The position numbers were made by a program, and so were the translations under genes. Positions 1 through 5,614 of a DNA stretch of 10,214 nt are shown here, one piece after another. The notes under the pieces are model-generated. The model made no database searches. It had not been told where the DNA came from and saw only the letters and a program-made list of their open reading frames with translations. Source of the stretch: Bryobacterales bacterium. GTDB lineage: Bacteria; Acidobacteriota; Terriglobia; Bryobacterales; Bryobacteraceae. Location: positions 1 through 10,214 of the forward strand of contig PKYZ01000448.1 in assembly GCA_003132865.1 (NCBI GenBank). Reading direction: 5' to 3'. Each line of letters opens with the position of its first letter. Position 1 is the stretch's first letter.

Positions 1-492
1 CAGAATGTCCGCGCCGCCGTCGAGCAGTCCTTTGGCGCGCTGGTAGTAGACCTCGACGAGTTCAGGGAACGTCACCCCGCCCACCACCGTAATGGACTTC
101 GTAGTGGGCCCCATCGAGCCGATCACGAAGCGCGGCTTCTCCGCAGTCCAGAATTCGTCGGTCGCCTGGCGGGCCAGTTTAGCCGCCGTCACGTTGAGTT
201 CGCGGACGTCGTCCTGGAGGCCGTAATCGTGCAACGAAATGCGGTCGCAGTTGAAAGTGTTGGTCTCGATGGCGTCCGAGCCGGCCGCCAGGTACGCACG
301 ATGGATGTCGAGCACCACGTCGGGCCGCGTGCGATTGAGGCTTTCGTTGCAGCCTTCGAGAACCGGTCCGCCGAAATCGGCCGCCGTGAGGTTGCGTTGT
401 TGCAGCATGGTGCCCATGGCGCCATCGATAACCAGAATGCGGCTGTCGAGCGCGTCGAGTAGGGCTTCGCGGCGTTCCTCACTAGTAGTCAT
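1..492 (-). CDS. metH: Methionine synthase (cobalamin-dependent), N-terminal homocysteine-binding part, cut by window edge
   Basis: The minus strand from an ATG at 492 is open to base 1 (164 codons, no stop). The translation starts MTTSEERREALLDAL and then shows RILVIDGAMGTMLQQ, ETNTFN and KPRFVIGSMGPTTKS, the hallmark segments of the homocysteine S-methyltransferase (Pfam S-methyl_trans) domain at the front of MetH. This barrel binds zinc and homocysteine and, with the folate and B12 modules, makes methionine in the cytosol. The zinc-binding cysteines and all later modules lie outside the window. The GPT segment and the spacing before it fit MetH better than the bifunctional homocysteine methyltransferase/methylene-THF reductase family, but the missing C-terminus leaves that alternative open. 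An in-frame TGA two codons upstream of the ATG fixes the earliest start. No clear Shine-Dalgarno precedes it. It is divergent from the TIM-barrel gene, with the two starts about 20 bases apart. Confidence 0.9.
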   Translation of the reverse strand, partial: MTTSEERREALLDALDSRILVIDGAMGTMLQQRNLTAADFGGPVLEGCNESLNRTRPDVVLDIHRAYLAAGSDAIETNTFNCDRISLHDYGLQDDVRELNVTAAKLARQATDEFWTAEKPRFVIGSMGPTTKSITVVGGVTFPELVEVYYQRAKGLLDGGADIL

Positions 493-512
493 GGCTCAAG
501 AAGGTGTATCTT

Positions 513-1361
513 ATGATTCTAACAGCTATGACAAGAAGAACCGTATTCCAACTGGCGGGCGCGGCGGCTGCCCTGCCCCGCTTGAGCGCCCAACCGGCCC
601 CGTTGAAGGGCCGCCTGAAGCAGTCCACGGCGCGCTGGTGCTACAGCAAGATCAGCCTCGACGACCTGGCTCGCGAAGGGGCGCGCATCGGCCTCCAGGG
701 TATCGATCTGATCGACTACAAGGAGTGGCCCACCGTGCAGAAGTACGGGTTGGTTCCGGCCATGACGCCCGGCGCCGGCACCATCGGCGATGGCTTTAAC
801 CGCAAGGAAAACCATGATCGCCTGGTGCGCGAGATGGAGGAAAACATCGCGCGGGCCGCGGCCGCCAAGGTACCCAACGTAATTACGTTCTCGGGCAACC
901 GGCGCGGCCAGGCGGACGCGGAGGGCCTCGACAACTGCGTCACCGGCTTGAACCGCGTGAAGAAGCTCGCCGAAGACAAAGGCGTCACCGTCTGCGTGGA
1001 ACTGCTCAACAGCAAGATCGACCACCACGACTATCAGTGCGACCACACGGTCTGGGGCGTGGAACTCATCAAGCGCGTGGATTCGCCGCGCGTGAAGCTG
1101 CTGTATGACATTTATCACATGCAGATCATGGAAGGCGACATTATCCGCACCATCCGGCAGAACATCCAGTACATCGCTCACTTCCACACCGGCGGCGTAC
1201 CCGGCCGGCATGAGTTGGACGGCACGCAGGAGCTGCAGTGGCGGTCGGTGGCGGAAGCCATCGTGAATGCCGGTTTCACGGGATATTTTGCGCATGAATT
1301 CGTGCCCACGCGCGATCCGATGAAGTCGCTGGAAGAAGCGGCGCGATTGTGCGACGTGTAA
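513..1361 (+). CDS. Tat-exported xylose-isomerase-like TIM-barrel protein (hydroxypyruvate isomerase / sugar phosphate isomerase-epimerase family)
   Basis: 282 residues from ATG 513. An AAGAAGG Shine-Dalgarno at 498-504 lies 8 bases upstream; GTG 504 and ATG 528 are alternatives. The N-terminus has a twin-arginine signal (TRRTVFQL, arginines at residues 8-9), then an alanine-rich stretch and a likely cut near LSAQ, so export by Tat is inferred. The rest is an AP-endonuclease-2/xylose-isomerase-like barrel. The usual metal ligands are visible as E163 (VELLNSK), D199 (LYDIYHMQ), the HFHTGG histidine near 225 and E262 (HEFVP). The GGVPGRHELDG segment resembles the GNVPGRHEP segment of hydroxypyruvate isomerases (Hyi). 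The substrate cannot be read from sequence; secreted members are frequent in Acidobacteriota and Planctomycetes and are usually assigned to sugar metabolism only by family. The gene is intact and stands alone on the plus strand. Confidence 0.85.
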   Translation: MILTAMTRRTVFQLAGAAAALPRLSAQPAPLKGRLKQSTARWCYSKISLDDLAREGARIGLQGIDLIDYKEWPTVQKYGLVPAMTPGAGTIGDGFNRKENHDRLVREMEENIARAAAAKVPNVITFSGNRRGQADAEGLDNCVTGLNRVKKLAEDKGVTVCVELLNSKIDHHDYQCDHTVWGVELIKRVDSPRVKLLYDIYHMQIMEGDIIRTIRQNIQYIAHFHTGGVPGRHELDGTQELQWRSVAEAIVNAGFTGYFAHEFVPTRDPMKSLEEAARLCDV

Positions 1362-1739
1362 CCCTGTGTTCAACCGGCTGTGCAGCGAGGCAGGGAGGGC
1401 GCCTCCGGACAGGCGTTTAAAACAAACGCGGCCGGGCCCTGGGTGGCGCTTCTCCAACATGGGCGTGCTCCGTCCAACTGCGCTATCCGTCCCAGGCTGC
1501 TGGAGCCGGAGGGCCTCCAAGGGGGATTCGCAAAGCCTTGGCCCACACGCGGAACCCGCGGCAATTGCGGTGTGGGCGTGTGTCAAATGTCCGGGTCGAA
1601 ATGGGCGGGATGCTAGCGCGTTTGCTCCTAACCGCAAGGAGAATCACTTGCCATCGCCACACGGGCGGCGTGTCGGGCGGCGCGAACTGGAGGCAAGGGG
1701 GGGCCCCGGCGCGCCGTCGAAAGAGGCATAATAGAACGA
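1362..1739. other. Gene-poor stretch between the TIM-barrel gene and the coiled-coil gene
   Basis: About 380 GC-rich bases. Several open frames cross it, but none has a recognisable domain, a good ribosome site or protein-like composition. The only local structure I see is a pair of mutually exclusive short hairpins just after the TIM-barrel stop (listed separately) and a CATAAT hexamer at 1727-1732, close to the next GTG start. Confidence 0.5.
1394..1418 (+). terminator. Weak hairpin after the TIM-barrel gene, possible terminator
   Basis: CGCCT at 1400-1404 pairs with AGGCG at 1411-1415 across a six-base loop, followed by TTT. An overlapping alternative pairs GGAGG 1394-1398 with CCTCC 1402-1406. 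The stems are only five base pairs and the T-run is only three, so termination is a guess from position (about 35-50 bases after the stop codon). Confidence 0.2.
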
Positions 1740-2004
1740 GTGAGTCTCACCAACGAAGACAAGCAGTGGATCGACCAACGCCGGGAGGAAGACAGGCGAT
1801 GGGTCACCGAGTTGTTGGACGAACGTCTGGAACGGGTCGAAACCAGTCTATTGACCGCGTTTCACAAGTGGGAGTCTCCCACGGAAGCGGCTGCGCACTC
1901 ACGCCGCCACTCTACGCGCTCTGGATCTGGAGATGGAAACCCTGGATGACCGCGTGAAAAAGCTGGAGCCGGGATCGGCTCCCGACCTACCCCAGACTTC
2001 CTAG
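1740..2004 (+). pseudogene. Small coiled-coil protein, frameshifted
   Basis: The reading frame starts at GTG 1740 (MSLTNEDKQWIDQRREED...) and runs through LTAFHKWESPTEA. It then turns into a serine/arginine-rich tail that stops at 1949. Moving to the next frame at about 1889-1892 restores a natural continuation (LRTHAATLRALDLEMETLDDRVKKLE...) that ends with TAG at 2002-2004. One extra G in the run GCGGCTG explains it. The joined product of about 87 residues is charged and heptad-like, predicted as a soluble alpha-helical coiled coil. I recall similar short proteins, with an FHKW-like motif and a C-terminal ALDLEME..DRVKKLE stretch, as uncharacterised proteins in Solibacter-like genomes; that is memory, not a search. 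The function is unknown. The last 18 bases overlap the truncated gene remnant on the opposite strand. CATAAT at 1727-1732 could be a -10 box giving a nearly leaderless message. Confidence 0.6.
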
Positions 2005-2148
2005 CACCTTAATAGCCGCCCCGTGCGCGATCACCACGTCGGGATCGCGCTGCAATGCGTCGAAATACTGCCTCCGGAATCCCTGTCCGGCTTCGGCGGC
2101 CGTCAGCAGCGCGCGCGCCTGCGCCAGCAGACGGGCGGCATCCCCCAT
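1987..2148 (-). pseudogene. Truncated second copy (C-terminus) of the 139-residue hypothetical gene at 2809-3228
   Basis: Read from ATG 2148 on the minus strand, the translation contains AARLLAQARALLTAAE and then YFDALQRDPDVVIAHGAA, ending at TAG 1987-1989. This matches the C-terminal third of the 139-residue protein encoded at 2809-3228 (AARLLAQARALLTPAE, YFEALQRDPDVVIAHGVA). The DNA is also similar: 26 identical bases at 2114-2139 and 2960-2985, extending to 38 with one mismatch. Similarity stops abruptly just before AARLLAQ, about 20-25 bases after the hepT stop codon, so the first two thirds of the gene are missing. There is no good ribosome site. I treat it as a remnant of a duplication, although a 53-residue peptide could still be made. 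Confidence 0.7.
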
Positions 2149-2167
2149 ATCGCGCCGGTTGTGAATC

Positions 2168-2517
2168 TTACGGAGGCTCGCCCTCCAAAATCTGCACTAC
2201 CCTGTCTCGCGACGGCGTAAGATCACCGTCAACTACTTTCCAAACTTCGTCCGCATCGATCTCGAAATAATGATGGACTGAGAATATTGCGCAAACCAGC
2301 CGCCTCGGCCGAGACGCTATCGGGATGACGCTGCCGAAACTCTTGCGAGAGGCACCGCGCTGCCTCCCCAATGATCTGCAGATGATGCAGAACCCACACC
2401 CGCAGCATCTCGTCCGCCTCGAATGTCTCTCGTCCTCCACCGGTCTTTGCAAGGATATGCTCTGCGGGCTCTGCGGCCTTAAGGATATCCTTAGAGCCTC
2501 TCTCTGTCGTCTCTCAC
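2168..2517 (-). pseudogene. hepT: HepT-like (DUF86/HEPN) toxin of an MntA-HepT pair, broken by two frameshifts
   Basis: GTG at 2517 overlaps the mntA stop by four bases (GTGA), the usual coupling in these pairs. The first eight codons read VRDDRERL, then a stop (TAA). Skipping one base near 2493 opens KDILKAAE and on through FEADEMLRVWVLHHLQIIGEA to AGLRNIL. Skipping one more base near 2279 restores VHHYFEIDADEVWKVV to the TAA at 2168-2170. The repaired product is about 115 residues, normal for HepT. HepT proteins are HEPN-type RNases with an RX4HXY active motif; here R-NILV-H-H-Y is intact at amino-acid level, but the second frameshift lies between L and V, inside the motif. As written, no working toxin can be made. 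Two separate single-base insertions argue for decay rather than programmed frameshifting. Confidence 0.8.
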
Positions 2518-2804
2518 AGGGGAACAGCTTCCCGCAACACCTGATCGCGAACAGTCGGACGAAGCATCCGTTCAGTGGCGACGTCCACTGGGGCGTGCAG
2601 GATATCCTGGAGGCCGGTAAGCAATCCGCCGAGGTCCATCAACGTCCGGTCCGGATCGAGGTCAACGAGGAAGTCGATATCGCTTGCGGGAGAACTATCG
2701 CCGCGGGCGACCGAATCAAAGATCCGGATATTTCGCGCACCGTAGCTTGCCGCGAGACGGAGGATCTGCTCTCTGTTCGACCCGCGCAGTTCTTCGAGCT
2801 TCAT
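2514..2804 (-). CDS. mntA: MntA-like minimal nucleotidyltransferase, antitoxin of the MntA-HepT type
   Basis: 96 residues from ATG 2804 (MKLEELRGSNREQILRLAA). The DNA-polymerase-beta-type nucleotidyltransferase core follows: FDSVARGDSSPASDIDFLVD, with the two metal-binding aspartates at D42 and D44 and a third acidic position in VDVAT (D74). MntA antitoxins add AMP to a tyrosine of the HepT toxin and so silence it. One oddity: the family's glycine in the F-G-S-x-A-R-G turn is aspartate here (D30), one base change away, which could weaken nucleotide binding. The start lies four bases after the stop of the 139-residue gene; AGAGGA touches the ATG directly, so an in-frame ATG at 2831 or TTG at 2840, both overlapping the upstream gene, are alternatives. 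The downstream toxin partner is frameshifted, so the gene may no longer be under selection. Confidence 0.82.
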   Translation of the reverse strand: MKLEELRGSNREQILRLAASYGARNIRIFDSVARGDSSPASDIDFLVDLDPDRTLMDLGGLLTGLQDILHAPVDVATERMLRPTVRDQVLREAVPL

Positions 2805-2808
2805 TCCT

Positions 2809-3228
2809 CTATTGTGCCCGATCTCGCCCATCGGCCTCAAGCCCGGCCATCACCTTCACAGCCACTCCATGCGCGATCACCACGTCCGGATCGCGCTGCA
2901 GCGCCTCGAAATATTGTCCCCGGAACCCGTTGCCCGATTCGGCGGGCGTCAGCAGCGCACGCGCCTGCGCCAGCAGACGGGCGGCCTCTGCGGCGTTGGC
3001 CGGCTCGTCGGCGTCCAGCGTCTCGTCGATCATCACGATCAACTCCGACAGCTCATGCAGCCACGCGAAGAACGGGTCGTGCAGGGCAAGGTTCAACAGT
3101 TGTCCGCTGGACTTGATCCGCTCGACGTCGTGGTCGTAGCGCGCGCGCTCGGAATCGAGCAGCGCCTTGTGATGTGCCAGCAGGACATGCCGTAGCTCCG
3201 TCAACAAACTGCGCGCCGCATCGGCCAT
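2809..3228 (-). CDS. Conserved hypothetical protein, 139 residues, alpha-helical
   Basis: An intact frame from ATG 3228 to TAG 2809-2811. The product is soluble, with no signal peptide or membrane segment, and looks all-helical: MADAARSLLTELRHVLLAHH, then DPFFAWLHELSELIVMIDETLDAD, AARLLAQARALLTP and YFEALQRDPDVVIAHG. I recall similar proteins as uncharacterised in Acidobacteriota and Proteobacteria but know no function. That it is a real gene is supported by the diverged second copy of its C-terminus at 1987-2148, where amino-acid similarity persists despite many silent base differences. It starts 36 bases after the ADOP remnant stop and ends four bases before mntA, so it probably shared a transcript with the genes on both sides. 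No clear Shine-Dalgarno precedes the ATG. Confidence 0.75.
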   Translation of the reverse strand: MADAARSLLTELRHVLLAHHKALLDSERARYDHDVERIKSSGQLLNLALHDPFFAWLHELSELIVMIDETLDADEPANAAEAARLLAQARALLTPAESGNGFRGQYFEALQRDPDVVIAHGVAVKVMAGLEADGRDRAQ

Positions 3229-3264
3229 GCAGACATGGTAGCGCGACTACGCGACTACGTGCGG

Positions 3265-4579
3265 CTATTCGTGCCGCAGAGCGGCCATGGGGTCCACCAG
3301 CGCCGCGCGCCGTGCCGGAATCGCACAGGCCAGCGCCGATACCGCCAGCAGCACGCCCGCGACCGCCAGAAACGTCGGCGGATCGGTGGCGGTGACTCCG
3401 TAAAGCAGGCTCGCCAGCGCGCGCATGGCGACCAGCGAAGCCAGCAGTCCCGCGGCCAAGCCGGCAAGCACCGGGCGCAGGCCTTGCCGCAGAATCAGTT
3501 GGTGCACGCTGCCTGGCTGGGCGCCCAGCGCCATGCGGATGCCGATTTCACGCGTGCGCCGACCCACCGAATAGGAAATCACGCTGTACACTCCCACCGC
3601 CGCCAGACACAAAGCGAAGCCGGCCAACGCCGCCAGCAGCAGCATCGAGAAGCGCCGGCGCATCAGCGAATCGCTCAGGTTCTGCTCCATGGTGGCGATC
3701 TTGTACACCGGAAGGTTGCGGTCCAGATCGCGCACGCGCTGCTGGATCGCGGAGACCAGCGCGAGCGGGTCGCCAGCCGTGCGTACCGCCAGGTTCATGA
3801 ACGGGAGAGGTGCCTGCCAGGCAGGGTGATAGATGACTGGCTGCGGATTCTTCATCAGATTGCGGTCCTTGACCCCGCCCACGATTCCGACGATTTGCGA
3901 CGCCTCGCCGGGCCTCAGCCTGAGGAAGGGATCGATCAGGAACTGGCCGACGGCATCTCCCTTCGGGAAGAAAGCCTTCGCAAACGTCTCATCGATGATG
4001 GCGACCCTGGGCGTATTGGCGCTGTCCTGCGCGGTGTCCACCACCCCAATCACGGTGAACTTCTGCGTGTCGATTTCGATCTGTTTGCCGATGATGTGCG
4101 GGTCGGCGCCGAAGCGGCTCTTCCAGAGTCCCTCGCCCAGTACGGCAACGCGGTCTTTGCCCAGTTGCTCCTCTTCAGGACGGAACACGCGGCCCTCGAT
4201 AGGCTGCACGCCTAGCATCGGGAACAGGCTCGTGGAGACGCGCAATCCGTAAACGCGCACCGGTTCGGCAATCGCCGGTCAGGTTGACGCTGTTCGTCTG
4301 CATGGCCGCCATGTGGGAGAACGAGCGGCTCAGGTCGCGGTAGTCGATGAAATCGAGCGCTGAGGCGTCCGATTTGAACAGCTCGAACTTCGGCATGTTC
4401 TTGGTGACCTGCACCAGTTGCGAGGCGTTCGGATAAGGGAGCGGGTGGAGCAGCACGGCATCCACCGTGGTAAATATGGCGGTGCTGGCGCCGATGCCTA
4501 CCGCCAGCGTCAGGATAGCGGTGAAGGCAAAGCCAGGGCTTTTGGCGAGCGTGCGGAGCGCATAACGCAGGTTGTGCAT
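3265..4579 (-). pseudogene. ADOP-type (MacB/FtsX-like) permease with large internal deletion and one frameshift
   Basis: ATG 4579 opens MHNLRYALRTLAKSPGFAFT, a transmembrane segment and AVLLHPLPYP, the standard beginning of acidobacterial duplicated orphan permeases. The frame fails after SVNLTGD; dropping one T at 4270/4271 restores AEPVRVYGLRVSTSLFPMLG. The frame then runs to the end at 3265 through three FtsX membrane helices (FSMLLLAALAGFALCLAAVG, VLAGLAAGLLASL, FLAVAGVLLAVSALACAIPARRA) and DPMAALRHE. Full ADOPs are roughly 800 residues with two periplasmic-domain-plus-FtsX units; this one is only about 437. The first-unit segment GKQIEIDTQKFTVIGVV is joined directly to a second-unit segment, NTPRVAIIDETFAKAFFP, so the first FtsX block and half of the second periplasmic domain are absent in frame. 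ADOPs are thought to act in envelope export or antibiotic efflux, but this copy is probably dead. It begins 12 bases after the ahpD-like stop. Confidence 0.8.
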
Positions 4580-4591
4580 AGTCGTTTGACG

Positions 4592-4975
4592 TTAACGCGG
4601 CCGAAACCGCCCGTCGATTTCCACTTGGTAGCCGCTGGCCAGCCGGTTGGTTTCGTTGGCCATCCCCACCACGGCCATCAGCTCGCCGAACATGGCATCG
4701 GACATGCCCGCCTTGCGGGCGGCTGCCGTGTGGGACGCAATGCAGTAAGGACACTGATTGCTGGCGCTGACAGCCAGGTAGACCATCTCCTTGGTCAGCG
4801 GATCGAGCGCCCCGGGCGCCATAATCTGCTTGATGCTCTCCCAAGTGCGCCGCAGCGTGGCGGGATCGTGCGCCAGCGCCTTCCAGAAATTATTGATCCA
4901 GTCCGTCTGGCGGGTGGCCATGATATCGTCATACACGGCCCGCACTTCGGGGCTGGCATCGGCGTATTCAATCAT
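4592..4975 (-). CDS. AhpD/carboxymuconolactone-decarboxylase-like peroxidase-family protein
   Basis: 127 residues from ATG 4975 (MIEYADASPEVRAVYDDIMATRQ). The centre carries the AhpD-type redox site: a glutamate in LTKEMVYLAVSASNQ followed by CPYCIASH, giving CXXC and the nearby histidine. The length and single domain fit the small CMD-family proteins (TIGR00778/AhpD-like core), which act as thiol peroxidases or disulfide reductants in the cytosol; the actual substrate and reductant are unknown. The frame is intact, unlike both neighbours. A consensus TATAAT sits at 4982-4987, which would place transcription start at or next to the ATG, so a leaderless message is likely. The ATG also overlaps the TGA of the vapC remnant by four bases. 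A longer open frame upstream exists but contains the vapC start in a different role and lacks AhpD similarity, so I reject it as part of this protein. Confidence 0.85.
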   Translation of the reverse strand: MIEYADASPEVRAVYDDIMATRQTDWINNFWKALAHDPATLRRTWESIKQIMAPGALDPLTKEMVYLAVSASNQCPYCIASHTAAARKAGMSDAMFGELMAVVGMANETNRLASGYQVEIDGRFRPR

Positions 4976-5332
4976 GAGGAGATTATACGCGGCCAGGCAG
5001 TAGCTCGACTTCGAGCCCGATCGAAGGTCACCAAGCTCAGGCCCGCAACTCTGGCAGACTCGGCAAAATAGGCGTCTGCCCACGGCTTGGTGGCAGGCCG
5101 TGGCCGCAAGCTCGCGGCCTGGAAGACTTCCTCGAAGCCGGTTGCCGCTGGATCGTGCATGAAGGCGACGCGTCCGTCCTCGAACCAGCGGTGGTACGCC
5201 GCCCACGCGCCCCGTTGGGTCATGGTTTCTTCTCCCATGACCTGCGCATTGCTGGGCGGTACTGTGGTGGACATGCCGGCTGCGGCTGAGCGCGAGCCAC
5301 ACGTTGACATCAGGGAAACGCGATGATTTCAT
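4972..5332 (-). pseudogene. vapC: PIN-domain toxin (VapC-like, TIGR00028 type) with lost middle segment and frame change
   Basis: ATG 5332 opens MKSSRFPDVNVWLALSRSRH and VHHSTAQQ, the classic beginning of this PIN family with the first catalytic aspartate in PDVN. Near 5251 the frame changes: the other frame continues with NAQVMGEETMTQRGAWAAY, RWFEDGRVAF, KPWADAYFAE and LSLVTFDRA, matching the second half of the family including the aspartates of ADAY and TFD. Between the two halves roughly 20-25 residues normally present (the cysteine-rich FCRVTQLGLLRLLT-like helix) are missing. A deletion not divisible by three explains both effects. The extreme C-terminus after TFDRA also looks off, so a further shift is possible. 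VapC proteins are RNases that cut tRNA or rRNA; this one should be inactive. It overlaps the end of vapB by 23 bases, the normal layout for the pair. Confidence 0.75.
4982..4987 (-). promoter_or_regulatory. Consensus -10 box for a likely leaderless ahpD-like transcript
   Basis: TATAAT on the minus strand, separated from ATG 4975 by six bases (CTCCTC). The usual distance from -10 box to start site would put +1 on the A of the ATG. No purine-rich ribosome site precedes the ATG, which fits leaderless initiation. No good -35 hexamer is visible at 16-18 bases upstream. The box lies inside the 3' end of the vapC remnant. Confidence 0.45.
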
Positions 5333-5534
5333 AGATCTGATCGTTGGTCAGATGGAGCGTGCCGGGCTGTCTCGAGCGGACAATCGGCAGGCGGATACGG
5401 CGATTCCTGTTGCGGGTTTCGAGTTGGTTTTCGACTCCGCGTAGAATCAGCTCCTGGACGGAGCATCCCTGTTCGGCCGCGCTGGCCCTCAGCCGGCGAT
5501 AGGTGGCGTCCGGAATGTCCACGGTGGTGCGCAC
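5310..5534 (-). CDS. vapB: Ribbon-helix-helix antitoxin (VapB-like)
   Basis: 74 residues from GTG 5534 with AGGA seven bases upstream (5542-5545). The N-terminus MRTTVDIPDATYRRLRASAAEQG then SVQELILRGVENQL is a ribbon-helix-helix DNA-binding fold: the TTVDIP strand, then two helices. The C-terminal part (RRIRLPIVRSRQPGTLHLTND and QIYEIIAFP) is the usual toxin-binding tail; the LHLTNDQIYEII ending is typical of RHH partners of TIGR00028 PIN toxins. Such antitoxins dimerise, repress their own promoter and neutralise the RNase. Here the frame is intact while the following toxin is broken. It is the first gene of the minus-strand strip and is divergent from the TPR-cytochrome gene, so its operator should lie within 5535-5615. 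Confidence 0.82.
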   Translation of the reverse strand: MRTTVDIPDATYRRLRASAAEQGCSVQELILRGVENQLETRNRNRRIRLPIVRSRQPGTLHLTNDQIYEIIAFP

Positions 5535-5614
5535 GATTGCATCCTACCGTATTAATGGCTGTGCATGTACGGCTTGATCCGATGGCCGCCAGTGCGATAT
5601 CACTAGTGGGTTGT

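Noticed and set aside
1437..1495. Minus-strand segment with a tRNA-like D-arm look (TAGCGCAGTTGGA)
   Set aside because: No matching acceptor stem, anticodon stem or GGTTCGAATCC-like T-arm could be found at the right spacing, so it is not a tRNA gene.
519..1637. Long minus-strand open frame opposite the TIM-barrel gene
   Set aside because: It is a mirror of the real plus-strand gene; its translation is histidine/arginine/alanine-rich with no recognisable fold.
1366..1731. Open frames across the 1362-1739 gap on both strands
   Set aside because: Composition is proline/arginine-rich without any domain, starts lack ribosome sites, and overlapping frames are equally open, as expected for GC-rich non-coding DNA.
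3243..3258. Two tandem copies of GCGACTAC between the ADOP remnant and the 139-residue gene
   Set aside because: Only two 8-base units; could be a chance or slippage product, and no target-site or mobile-element structure goes with it.
3235..4215. Long plus-strand open frame opposite the ADOP remnant
   Set aside because: Rich in Q, R and H with no domain, while the minus strand encodes unmistakable permease sequence; it is a shadow frame.
4976..5332. N-terminal extension of the AhpD-like protein up to 5332
   Set aside because: The first part of that frame is the VapC start and the rest is vapC DNA in the wrong frame; AhpD similarity begins only at the ATG at 4975.
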